The notes beneath the pieces are model-generated. The model ran no database searches, had not been told where the DNA came from, and worked only from the letters and a program-made list of their open reading frames with translations. The position numbers and the translations under genes are program-made. From contig JAHQIW010004769.1 of NCBI GenBank assembly GCA_019055375.1, positions 248,001 through 312,000 on the forward strand: DNA of 64,000 bases, written 5' to 3'. Below, piece after piece: positions 25,271 through 37,500 of this stretch; position 1 is the first letter of the stretch; the number at the start of each line of letters is the position of its first letter. The DNA comes from Parelaphostrongylus tenuis (Eukaryota; Nematoda; Chromadorea; Rhabditida; Metastrongylidae).

Positions 25271-26339
25271 GTGTGAAGAGGAATAACGAAGCACGAAAGT
25301 ATCTGTTGTAGGATCATGCTGCTAGCTGTGATCTTTCCGTTCAGCTTCAATTGAGTAACGATGGAATACAGTAACCTCATAATGTTTCATGATCTTTATG
25401 CGAGTGTTTGGAGTTCAGCTATGCTCAGTCTCCGAGTTTATCAACGAGGACTAATCGATTCTTGTACTTTTCTTTTGCTTGAACTTTTACCGACCACTTG
25501 AGACACATTGTAGTGTTCTACTACCTTTTGATTTCTCTGCGCCAAGTGCGAAATGTAATTTTTTCTTCGTCGATCCTATAGCTCAAGGAAAAGGTCTTTT
25601 TAGAGGTCGAGCCAAGTACTATACTGCTGTTTTCTCAAGCCATCGAATGATTATTAAGATTCTGGTAGAGAATCTCAGTTCGGCGAAAAAAAAACCAAGA
25701 GCACACAAAAGCAAAACACAGTGAGCACTCCGAAAAGTAAGCATAGCTTTGTCTTCATTATTATCAGACCCCCAGAAGTCCTCAGAAATCAGGTTTAGTA
25801 TTAGCAGCGCAATTCTTTAGCTACTGTATGACTAATAAGAGTTTAGTGAATACCACGGCACGTGAGAAAACCACGGAAAGGTCAGTGTACAATGAAACGA
25901 GAACTTGGTTCCCAGAAGGTTAAATGTGCGTACCTTGTCAGTGAATCGGTCGCCTTTCAAATTGTCTCACGGGCTTCATAATCGCTTGAGTTCGTAACGT
26001 CGACCACTACGCCAGATTGGTCGATTTGAATAGGTGAAATCAACGATGCTATCTGAGTGAATAGGTCAACACTTCACTACTACTGTGCTAATGAGAAGGC
26101 CAGAAGAAAGTGTAAAAAATATGCAGCAAATGTGTATTGTGTTACGAAATGAGGTACATTTGGCATACGAATTATTAGTAAATGATTGAATAGAGTTTAT
26201 TCTGTGGAAAAGTGTCTAAATAAATAATGTAATATTAAGTTGATGAAAAACTTCCTTAACATCCGCTGAAAATCAAAGTTTAAACATGAATTTGAAGGAA
26301 AACAACCATAGTTATTTCTCAAGATAAAGACTATCATTA

Positions 26340-26880
26340 TCCCAACGATCTTCTGCCAACGATCTACAAACTTCCGTATCTATTCGACATACCATTTCTT
26401 GGGCTTTGAATCTCAATCTGAAATCTCCTTGACATGCCTCTCCAACTTGATCATGTGTCTCAAATCGGCGTCACGTAGGAATTGTTCCATTGAGCGGAAA
26501 TTAAACCATTATCTGGCGGCGCAGCATCTGGAGTGTAGGCGGGGTGCGGCGAGACAATGATAGCCTCCAGTTCCTCAAACATTTCCTTAGTCTTCTTTCC
26601 GGCGTGAGGTTTGGCATTGCCTTGCTGGACCAGCGCGCTTTCGCCGAATCAGTGTCGGGTAATTTTCTTTCAGCGCATCGTAAACTCGGTTGAGGTGTTC
26701 GCAGAAGAGCTCGGCATTGGTGGCGCGGCCATTCGGAACAAGTTCGAAATGCAAGATACCTTCAATATTCCACAAGGCGCAGATTACGAACTTCTTGCCA
26801 AACGAATTTTGACGTGCAACCATCATCTGATATCCGGAAAGTAAATCAGAATTTGATTGATGCACCACGAGCAGCGTTGC
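26340..26880 (-). pseudogene. Decayed mariner transposase
   Basis: The upstream frame encodes ICALWNIEGILHFELVPNG and FCEHLNRVYDALKENYP; a second frame encodes VQQGNAKPHAGKKTKEMFEEL and PHPAYTPDAAPPDN. These are the blocks around the three catalytic aspartates of mariner. The first D is N (ALWN), the second is G (QQGNA) and only the third survives (APPDN). With at least one frameshift as well, it is inactive. Confidence 0.85.
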
Positions 26881-26901
26881 CGTGGAAGTTTCTTAAAGAA
26901 A

Positions 26902-27000
26902 TAGGTACTTTTCCGTTATCTGAGCGCTATTTCAATCCAGTAGCAAAATAAGCCTTTTCTGAAGGGTCGAAGTGGCACTAAGATAACGGAAAAGTACCTA
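26902..27000. mobile_element. 99-bp MITE with perfect 20-bp terminal inverted repeats
   Basis: TAGGTACTTTTCCGTTATCT at 26902-26921 is the exact reverse complement of 26981-27000, with a 59-bp non-palindromic middle. It lies next to the mariner remnant, but its arms do not obviously match that element. Confidence 0.85.
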
Positions 27001-27115
27001 TAATATTCGAAATAATCCCATGAATTTACAATGGCAGATATTGTGTGAAGCAAACATGAGATTGAATTTTTCGCGGGTGTTAAAGAGCTTTTCCCATCTA
27101 ATAACAACTTCTGTC

Positions 27116-27412
27116 TTATCTACTAGAAAAAGGTCGATTATTTATCAATGCCGAAGTTAATAAGTTGGTTTTGGGAATTACAAAAATCTGCTTGTTGTAT
27201 GAAATCATTTCGTTGACAAGAGACTGCTGTCGGTAATGGGTGTGGCCAACAGGAGAGATATTGTGTGGAGGAGAACATACGCATCTCTGCTCGATAGAGC
27301 AGCCATAATCCGAGTCAGTTTTCTTACAGTCAGTCGTCGTTGTAATGGAAACTCCATCATCATATTGAATCGAATTCAGTGGAGATAGCCATCCGCGAGT
27401 TAAGGACCTCAC
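27116..27412 (-). CDS. Open frame with a small Cys-rich segment, unidentified
   Basis: 98-codon minus-strand frame containing DCKKTDSDYGCSIEQRCVCS, four cysteines in about 20 residues, as in small secreted nematode modules. No clear splice signals or partner exons were found, so it may be an exon or chance. It lies downstream of the divergent first exon at 28.3 kb on the same strand. Confidence 0.25.
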   Translation of the reverse strand: MRSLTRGWLSPLNSIQYDDGVSITTTTDCKKTDSDYGCSIEQRCVCSPPHNISPVGHTHYRQQSLVNEMISYNKQIFVIPKTNLLTSALINNRPFSSR

Positions 27413-28235
27413 TTGACAGTGCTCAATTTATTTAGAACTGTTGAGGTGATCTGTAGCCACCAACTATGATCAACCTTTTCATTAACACTGTGTTTCACAG
27501 CAGCCGCTATCTATTGATTATTTTCTTAATTCATTTTATGAGATTTTAAACCACGTTTTATGTGTATCTGAACATCATTTTATTCGTTTCAATTTATCAC
27601 ATCTCCCACTTACTGTTGATCCTCTGGTGATTGAGGGTTTTACCTTATGCATTAACTCCTATGAGTACTGGTGGTCATTTTGTTGAGTCAACGTTCAATA
27701 GCTTTGGTGAAATGCTTGCAGTCTTTTACCACGATCACTTTCTGATGCTCATGAATCGAAAGAAGTTTTTCTACTCATAGGGCGTGGATCTAATATGTAT
27801 CAGCATTTTGATCACCTATAGCGTATGAAAAGTTCGATCAGCTCAAGGCGTAGTTGAAGCGACCGAATGAGCATATCGCATAGTATTTTTCTTAAGTATC
27901 CGAAAATCAAAATGAGCTACATGACAGAAAATTGGGAAGTAAAACAGACTGCGACAATTTGTGAGATTTACAGAGAAATCAAGACGTGCTTGAATGGAGC
28001 ATCAATGTTTATATGAAGTCACACATTAGATACGTTTATCCAGAACTCTTTTCCCACTATGCTGTGGTATTTTTCTTTATGATGAAATACGGATCGGAGT
28101 GCTCTCCGCTTCAATTCACTCTGTTGAAACTCTCAAGAAGCGAAAAGATTGTACTCACGTGAGCGTTTATCAGTGGATTAGCAATTCACTTCTGAATGAA
28201 AGTGTGAATGAATAATTACCGAGAGTGAGTTTTAC

Positions 28236-28357
28236 CGAGTTCCTTCATATTTTCGCGAAAAAGCGTCCCTGCGATTTCGCCATCATAGGCAATCTTTACC
28301 GTAGGTCGTGGATTCGTTTTTGACGGCAGCCATTCCTGTAAATAGCTAGCCATACCT
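28236..28357 (-). CDS. First exon of a divergent, apparently trans-spliced gene
   Basis: ATG at 28353 lies four bases after an ATTCAG acceptor, the usual arrangement for nematode spliced-leader addition. The exon encodes MASYLQEWLPSKTNPRP then TVKIAYDGEIAGTLFRENM and ends in a GTAAAA donor at 28235. Codon use and the unbroken signal-to-donor frame look real. Later exons were not resolved and I do not recognise the family. The gene diverges from the beta-glucuronidase gene, with 192 bp between the two start codons. Confidence 0.6.
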
Positions 28358-28545
28358 CTGAATTTTAATGTTAAAAGGCAAAGTAAAGCCTTTTTTAGCT
28401 TGCGATTGTCCTACTTCACCAGAGATCTGCTCTTCACTGTATGATTTCATGCTGTACTGAATTTGAACAAGTTTGAAATAACGCCTTGATTTCCCGTTTT
28501 TGTATGATATGTTCTCAATGTCTATCATATAGGAAACATGTACTG
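28358..28545. promoter_or_regulatory. Shared divergent 5' region
   Basis: Under 200 bp separates the minus-strand start (28353) from the plus-strand beta-glucuronidase start (28546), so both promoters must lie here or overlap the first exons. No clear TATA box was seen. Confidence 0.4.
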
Positions 28546-31500
28546 ATGTCAGATATGATCAACACGGCATTTTTTGTCATCAGCGTAACCCCACTGTGTG
28601 CAGCTATTTTGGCCGTTCAGGTGAGTTCCACTCAACACATTAATTTAACAAACAGCACTGCCCTTTTTATAGATTGCGAAATCGGTTTGGTAATGGAAGA
28701 ATATTAGGCTGTACATGACAGATCTCTAGACTTTGGCTGTTGTGTTTTCTTGTTTGAAACTGAGCCGATCACTGCACATCTGTCGAAAACAATGATCTCC
28801 TAGTGAGAAAGCAAATGTAATGAGTTCAATAATTAAATATCATGGAGGCAAGATTATTGTAAGGAAAATTTTTATTGTCTTCTTTACTAAGAAGCGTCGC
28901 ACCGGGTTTTTTTTTTTGCTCATTTACAACGATAAGAGTATGAGAGATGAATAGATGTTTTATCATGAAGGAGAAGACGTCTGAAGGATAGTGCAGTGGT
29001 AGCGAAGCAGACCACCACGGACACAGTGCTGGCAAATTTTGCATCGGGTTCATGAAGACTCACATCTCTTCGTGGTCGAAATATTCGTAGTACCTGTCAA
29101 GGAATAGTTCAGTGCTGCAATCAATTTGAAATGCTTAGCGCAGCTGTTACAAAATCCAGTAACCGTCGACTTAGGTAGTTATGTCTTATTTTTTGTTCAA
29201 TCAATAGCGCTCGTGATTGAAGGCCAATCTTTATGCAGTATCCGAATACGCATATAAAAAGCTAGAAGACATCTGTGGGTGACGAATGTGAGAGAACGAA
29301 TCGTATGCAGAAAGCGCTGGTGTCAAAAATGCCAGGACCCGCATAGTATATGTGAAGGATACTTGCAAAACAAAATGAGGAATCAAAATGTGTCTTATTG
29401 CTTGTTCAACTCAAAGCGGTGCACTGTTTGCGTTCTACGTGGCATCAAATTTCTTTCTGAGTATTCATAGTTAACCTATTTGCGGCATTGGTTGTTTTTT
29501 CAGATTGGAAAATTGGTAGCAAAAGGACTTCGAGAAAATAAGTCTGTCTCTTTTAGAAGAATGAAGCTCGAACGGCTGACTTGTTGGACGGTTTATGGAC
29601 GTTTGTGATGGAGCCCAAGAACTCAGACGACGTCGGGTTGAGTCAACAATGGTACACAATGGATTTGTCAAAGTTTTCAGTGAGTCATATGCCGATGAAT
29701 GCGCGTTGGATATAGAAGATACTTATTGAATGACTGGCCAAGTATAGGAGAGTGTGTGACAGTTAGCGATGTCTTCTCCAATTTTTTCCTCAATTACTTC
29801 ATAGCTGATCGAAAATTCTAACATCATGTTTACCAAGATGTAGCATTTCAGAACGCAACTGTGATGCCAGTACCGTCAGCTTACAATGATCTTTCTACTA
29901 GCGACAAACTACGAGACCATGTCGGTTGGGTGTGGTACCAGACAACGGCCATCATTCGAGAACATGACATCGCTGACCGGATCGTGCTACGATTTGGTAG
30001 TGTCAACTACTACGCGATAGTGGTACGTTTAACAATTTAGTTATTTGCAAAAGATTAGAGATGGAAGGAGTGCAGAAGTTCATCACCTTCTTCGTTGCTA
30101 CACTTTCTATTCCCACTGAATCACGGATTTTGTTACTGTATAATAATAAGATATGAAGCTATTGGTGTTGATCAATGCTTGGGAAATGCACCATGGATCC
30201 GACTTCATTGCTCATCGTAAGAGGTTTTCTGGTTGCACATCCGACGTCTGCAGTGACTCTTAGTGGCCTACTGACGTACGTCAGTGCTATCCTCCCACAC
30301 ATGTTCAGTACAAATTTGCCGATCCTGGAGTTATGAAAAGCTTGGTGAGCGTGTGATGTGTGAATTGAACCAAAAACTCTCCAAGTTCTGAAGAGAAAAA
30401 GCATTGGAACATTATTCGAATCAAATTATCATCAGCGTCATCGTGCTATAGGCTCAGTTAACAAAGGAACTATGACTGACTAGTGTTGCCAAAGTCAATG
30501 GAGAGTCGCTCTACGATATGTTATCTTGCTGTGTGATAACTATTAATGAAACTCGGCAAAAAACAAGATGTTGTCCCTCTCGTTTCGAGTGTTTTCTCAA
30601 GACCACGCTCAACTTTTAAACTGCCTGATGATCATTTTTGAGCCATACTGTTATAGCGCAACTTATAGAGTCCGATACACGTGTTTCGACCATGTCAGTC
30701 TCATCAATCAAAGGGTTCTTTGTTTAGGCCAATCCTCTCGGAGGAACTCAACTTCTCATATAGAATTGGCACAGGTGAACATTTTACACAATCCAGGAAG
30801 TGAAATTATCACTGAGTGGAAAGTGTTGTACACTAGATTGCTCTTGACTGGTATCGCCAAATATATCATACCTTTCGTTTCGAGTGTTTTCTCAAGACCA
30901 CTCTAAACCTTCAATATGCCAGATGATCAATTTGAGCCATGCACGTGGTCTGTTTTAGGCCTCAAATAAAAACGATGGGTACCGCCCGACTGATGAAACC
31001 GTTAAGAAGGTAACACGTGTATCGGCCTCTATGAGTTGCCCTATAACAGACCACATGCGCGGCTCAAAAATGATTATCAGGCAAAATGTCATCAATGTAC
31101 AATCATTATCATTAGCGACCATTGTGTGTATGAACGCATCGCCAAGTGAGAGGTTCTTCATCTGAGCGGTGCCTACAAGTAGATTTGACTCAGTCAACAG
31201 CGATGAGGAGCACCATGACTAGGAAACAGCATAGACAATAGACTTGGAATTATTGCCCTTGAGGATGACGAAACGCTTCGAAAAGAAGACCGAACGAAAA
31301 GTTTCTGCCATAGATCTCGTGCTGAAGGCTTGATCTACAATGAAAATATGTTGATTGAGAAACCTGAGTTTGAAGGAAAGTCGGCTTACCATATATTTCA
31401 GTGCTTTGCGCTAGTTGTTGATTACATCAACTATTGCAAAGTGGATAATTCGGTGAAAAACGAAATGTCGCTGCTGGACAATCTTTATCATCAACAACCG

Positions 31501-34500
31501 TCCCGTATGCATGGATATTGTCGAGTAAGGCTCTGAATTTGAGTGATGTCCTTCGATGAAAATTCGACTCGATCACAACGGCAAGGGACACTGAAGGCGA
31601 TGACGACTACGAGAATAAGTGAGTGCGGGCGGTTGAGTTGTTTTGTCGACTTCAAAATGACGAAACGCGTTGAAACGTTATTCGAATGAATTTCAATTAT
31701 CAACCTAGTTCTAAAGGCTTAATTAACAAGGAGAGTACGTATAATTGTTGGTTTGATGACTGTGCAGAACTTCTTATCTTATTAAGCTCTCATCTCTCCA
31801 AGAATGGCAATTTGGTACCAAACGTTTGTGGAGGATAGAGGTATTGACCTGATAAAATCATAAACAGCAAAAGTCATCATATAATTTGATTTCAATTAAC
31901 ACTTCTATGCTTGACGGTGGCAAATGCATGATGCATCCGTTGATCGACGCTGAATGCTTATACGACTTTGCCTTACCATCATTTCCTGTGCTTTCAAAGT
32001 TAGGGTGACCGTACCCTTAGGCATTCAATGATAGTTTATCCCGTTTCTGAAAAACGTTCACGTTTCTTCGTCTTTCAAAGTAACTTAATCAGAAGCAGAT
32101 TGCCACCTAAGTAAAACCAGGAGACCAACGTGATTGCGACTGCATGAGTCCATAGTCGCGTTTCTCGTCGAATAGAGCGTTAAGCCGTGAAAAAGTCTAA
32201 CAAAATCGTTTTTACGGTTAGATATGGCAAAAATGCCGCCATCTCTGGAATTATCTCACGTGCGAATACATTCATTATGCATTGTTAGTTTTCATTTACT
32301 GCCTAATTCGTTTTAATGACAAACTACCATGTATGATTCAACCATCAGAATGCTGGGATGCGAATAAAACGAAACCTTATGCGTATGTAGTCAACTCAGA
32401 ACACGGGCAACTTTTCTGTGGGCGCGAGCCTGCACAATACCACCGATACGCTTTTTCTGCTTTTTCCGCAGTCTTAATCTAGCAGAAATCGCCGGCCAGC
32501 AATTACTCGTTGAAGGGATAGATCTGTAATCAGAAAAATATAGGATATTCACACCATATTTTTCTGGTAGAACTTGGACAAAAACTAAAGGTAACAATGT
32601 GATTTGGAACACAGCCTTAGCAAAAACTTGTTAAGTACCAGTTTACCCTTCCCAAATCAATACAAATGATGAGTGACTGCTGGAATCCATCAATTACGAT
32701 TGAAATACGTGGACCAAGAGAAAGATGGAGTGGGGGAGCCACGATAGTGTGGTGCGAAACGTGCCACAGCAAAGGGTAGTCGTGATTGTGAATCTACTAC
32801 GCAACAATCACACCTCAAGCTTTGCTCGTACCCCAGCATTCCTATGGATATATCCATATTACTTGGCTGTTTTCGAACACTGCATCGAGATAGGATTGCG
32901 CATAATACTTAGAGGTGTTCAGCATCGTCCCTGAAAATACTGCTTTTTGAGAAAACAGGAAAATGTTCCTATATGGGCTTGAGAATTAAGCCATGGAAGC
33001 GAAGACAACGATTAAGAACACTGTGACATTCCTATCCTCTTTCGTGTTAATTTTATCTCGTGTAAATTATACTACAACTCTAAAAAAGAATGTTTAAGCC
33101 CAAACGAGGTTGGTACGCTATGGCCATACATCGGTGCTTCGGAGGTTTCGGCCTCCTCGTCAGTGACCCCCGTCCCACATTAATCCCTGCATTGTAGCAA
33201 GGAGGGAGGCGTGTGTGGTGATGGCATAGTGTACATTGACACTGGTCCATCACCTTCAGTCGATGGATTTGGCTGGTAGACCAAAATTGATCCACAAAAT
33301 CGACTGTTTTTGAAACCTCGTGAAAAACATTCAAAATAATTTAAAAAAGAATGTTTCAAGCTTAAACGAGGTTGGTACGCCAGGGCCATACACCGGTGTT
33401 TCAGAGGTTTCGGCCTCCTCGTCAGTGATCCCGCCCCACATTAAGCCCTGTGGCCCTGGCGTACCAACCTCGTTTAGGCTTAAAACATTCTTTTTTGGAA
33501 TTACTTTCAATGTTTATCACGAGGTTCAAAAACAGTCGATTTTTTGGATCAATATACTACAACTCAAATACACTCTCGTTCTTTCCGATGATCATGACCG
33601 AACCTTGATAAACTTGAGAGCACCTCAGTAAAATCCTCGAGAGACATCAAGTAATGCAGATTATGGATGTTTACTAAAATTTAAGATCATTATCAAACGT
33701 GTCTTGGCACTTCACTGATTAGTTTCACAGTGTTTTTATATCACAGTGAGGGTCCCACTGCTTCTGTCATTCATTTCCTCTTTTCGTCTACTTAAACGTC
33801 TTTGAATTTTGGTTGGGCACATTTCCTTGCAATCGCGAAAACAACCTAACTGTGGCGATACATAGGGCGTTCGTTGTTCACTGCTGAACTGGAGAGTTGA
33901 AAGGGGGATCTAGCCCGCGCGCGTCGCGACGAACATCACAACCACTCGGCCACGGCGCCCCCATCAAACACCCTGATCTAGATCAAACATGACTAATTAG
34001 CAGAAATTTCAAAACAATTCGCAACGTCTGGAGTGAATGCTATTTTTAATAGAGATAAAATGTCCGTTTTTGACCAAATCTTTGCGGTGTCTTGTGCATT
34101 TGGATTCATTCGTCCCACAGTAGAGATAATTAGATGCGTATTTGGCCGATGGTACAAATTATCCGAGGTAAGTTAATGTATCAAATGAGGGCCTTTATCC
34201 TATGTAGCAGATCTCATAACAATTTGTAGTCCCAGATAGGATGGATACTTGGTTTGCTTGCGCGCGAAATCAAACCGGTGACTAGTTTATGTTGCAAAAC
34301 ACCTCTTGCCACTGTACTTTGTTCATAAAATATTATGTTGGAACAAAATCACATAACAATATTCTTTTATGAATTACAATTAATTACATTAATTTCAGTA
34401 TATTAATGAGAAGGAGGTCGGATCACATGTTGGTGGACATCTGCCTTTTGAATTCGACGTTACATCGTTGACGGTTTTTGGCGGAGAGAATAGGGTAGGT

Positions 34501-37500
34501 GTTGATTCTCCGAATAAACAATCTTTTCAAAACTGACTCAGAATTCACTCATGGGTTAAGTTAAACACATGGATTTTAGTGATGAATCAAACAGGGCATT
34601 ATTATGAGGAAAAGTCGGTTAGAAAAAATACCTTGATTAAACCCAATAATGTAGAGTGATATGCAAAAACATTTGCGTCAGCTGGGGATCGAACCCAGAT
34701 TTCACCCTATCTTTGGACACATGCTGAACCGTTGCACTACCGATGCCCGTTTTGACACCACTCTACGCTGCAGCGCGTTCAGCACGCGCCCCGGATAGGA
34801 TGAAATCTCGGCTGACGCAAATGTACACCACTCCACATTATTGGGTTGATTATAACAACATACCACCGCAATAAGCGGTCAAATAAAATGAATTCTGATT
34901 GATTATTGATACCCTTGAATATCTTCATGGTCACACTTCAAAATCGTGGCCATAAGCAATCTTCTATTCGTTCCATTTCTTTTTTGGTCACCAATGTCAG
35001 CGCTTAGTCTCTTGCTTGATGACATTTATGATAGTCAGTGTGTGATTGACGTGAAATACATACCTCACTGTTCTCCTCCACCACAAATGATTGTCCAAAA
35101 ACATGTGATCATTTTTATTCCATTGTCGTTCATACGGCGTCAGTTGTCATCAACATGTGATATAAACATTCCCGCTTGTCTTTAGTTTCACATTTCACCT
35201 AGTTTTTAAAAGCGATACTATTTAAGGATCTTAGCAGCGAAGCACTTCTCCATTCTTTGCGTGTCAACTATTAGCTGAAGGCACTGCTTAGTGATTTTGC
35301 GAATAGAACTTAAACTCAGAGCAAATAGGATTAACTGTAAGACCAAGTCTTAACGTAGCCAACTTTTGGAGTACAAAGCGACTTCTTCATCGCTTTGTCA
35401 GCAATGAAAATGACTCGCTGTTTTTCTTTTTCCTCCTCTTTCCATACTCGAGATGTACATCAATTTTACCTAACAGCTAGGTAAGACCGCGTATACTTAG
35501 TTGGAAGACTGCTGCTCTCCACTCATTTTCCATCAAGCATAGGCTTTTTATAGACCGATCTATTCATGGTTATTCAAAGGATATTGTTTAGAATGCTCTG
35601 GAATAATCATACTAGTTATCGCAAATGAGCGGCTTCCTTGTTCTCTGTAGCGCTGAAAAATTTTCTTCCCAGAAATTCTAATATCTTAGTTTTCGGTATG
35701 GCTTGATGGTAAATAGATTCAAATTATTGTGGTACGCCTAGAAATCGATCAAAACATCTTGTGGTCAGTAGAAATTGCGTCAGTCACTAGGCGGTAGACC
35801 CTAGCGAACTCTGACTTCAACTATTGTGTGCCTTTCGTCCACACTACAGAGGTCATTTTAGATTCCTACAATCTTAAGTGGATGATCACATTCAAATCGC
35901 CTGAAGGAAGATTTGGTAATCATAGTGAAGAAACACGTTAATTGTAATTCAGAAAATGTGCCGGTAAACACGAAAATCTGATTGCTCATTCCTCTTTACG
36001 AGAATGATCCAGCGGGATTTTCAAATCTTGAACCATCTCTTTTAGAATGCTCTAACTCCATTCACTAGACAAACTTGCTGATACTCAAGCTCAGGCGGTT
36101 CTAGTTACTTTAGCGTCAAGCTAGATAAAAGTAGGCTCTTAGTCAAGATTAGGGTTGAATCCAACTAACTCGAAATTTGAAGCCCAAAACGCTAAAATTT
36201 ACTATTTCAAAGTTAGCGCTTAAGCTTGGCGTTTCAATGCTCTCTTCTGCCATCATATCCGAACAATTGTGAAATTTGAACAGTTTCTTACAGATTACTG
36301 TCGCTGTAAATAACACACTGTCGTGGAGTACGATCCCTCAGGGTGACTTTAATTATATGGATGACAGCACTCGGACTATCAACGGGAATAATGTAGGGAT
36401 TTCTGATTTCACTAGAACATATTAAAGGTCTCTAAGACAATCAACAACGTGTTTTAGTATTTTTTGTACTGCAAATTATCTACCGAAACGAATATGTAAC
36501 ATTTCTTGAGCCCTTGCCACTCTGTTTAACCGAAAGCCAAGAAGATTATCATGGATAACGGTATGAAGCTGTCCCTTAATTTCTTTTGCACTGCTAATCT
36601 ATCCAATTTCTTCTATAGCAGATCGGGTTATTGCCAAAAGCTGTGGTATGTTGCAGCACGTTCCAGTAGCATGCTTGGGGATTTGAATATTGCCATATTA
36701 CCATCGCTTGGCATCTAAATGAAATGGGCTACCGCAAAGTAACGTATCGATGGACACTTTATGCATTGTCTGACCACCCTATATTGCAAAGTTAACTCGT
36801 CACATTTTGGAAAAACCGGGCTGGACCACGGTACCCACATCTACCGTATCGCTCCAATATTGGTCCAACGCATGGAAGGGAGACATCCAATATTTGCCCA
36901 TCAAATGGTTGTCAAATCACTGGTCAAAATGGTGTGAATATATTGTCTGATAACTGTTTTCTTGTTCTAAAAAGAGTCAATTGAATTAACAAAAGTTTGG
37001 AAATGTGTAGGAAAAATATAGCTAAGTAAAAGGCGGTCGAAGTCATCCTATGACGTTACGCAATTGATTGCATTCATCCCATCGTAACACTAGCTGAATG
37101 TATATTCAGCCTGCATAATGACTTACAATAGAGCGCGTATTGGCGCAGCGGTCAGAAATGCCCTGTGGCACGCATGATTGCGTTGATCAATGGTTCGACC
37201 TTGCACTCAAGGCTCACCAAACTTTTCATCTCACCGGGATCGGTTATATGGTGCCAGATTTGTCTGGGAAGACAGCAGCACTGACTTGATTCATTGGTAG
37301 GCCACCGTGAATCGTTGTAGAGGCCAGATATGTATTCAAAAGCCATGTACAAAAGCAAGATTGGCGACGAGTGCGTCACTCATCCTTTGAAGATTGATCA
37401 ACGCCGAAGGCTGTATCTTTCATTCTTTTGATGACGTTCATGACGTGCTGATTCCGTGATGCAATAGCATATCAAAATCTAGTAATTTTACCCGGGACGC

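Larger units (their letters stand above)
33081..33552 (-). mobile_element. Retrozyme-like hammerhead element 2 (tandem, 262-bp unit)
   Basis: Reading the minus strand: an inverted arm 33553-33451 (reverse complement of the first ~103 nt of the unit), 62 nt ending at a ribozyme cleavage site, one full 262-nt unit (33388-33127), then 46 nt of a second unit. Direct repeats TATACTACAACTC (13 bp) flank it at 33068-33080 and 33553-33565, which fits a target-site duplication. The inner end of the inverted arm coincides with the predicted ribozyme cut. It lies in beta-glucuronidase intron 3, antisense to the gene. No protein is encoded. Confidence 0.8.

Noticed and set aside
29279..29470. Cys-containing 63-codon plus-strand ORF
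   Set aside because: Falls in beta-glucuronidase intron 1, lacks splice-compatible ends and no domain matches.
30975..31020. CTGATGA followed by AACC...GGT, hammerhead-like
   Set aside because: No GAA after the putative stem II and no stem I or III partners; lies in a dispersed repeat whose other copies lack the core.
33945..33962. tRNA gene candidates at SINE heads (also 2.38, 37.5, 57.0, 34.7 kb)
   Set aside because: A and B boxes are recognisable but acceptor and anticodon stems do not pair, and each head continues into a shared SINE body.
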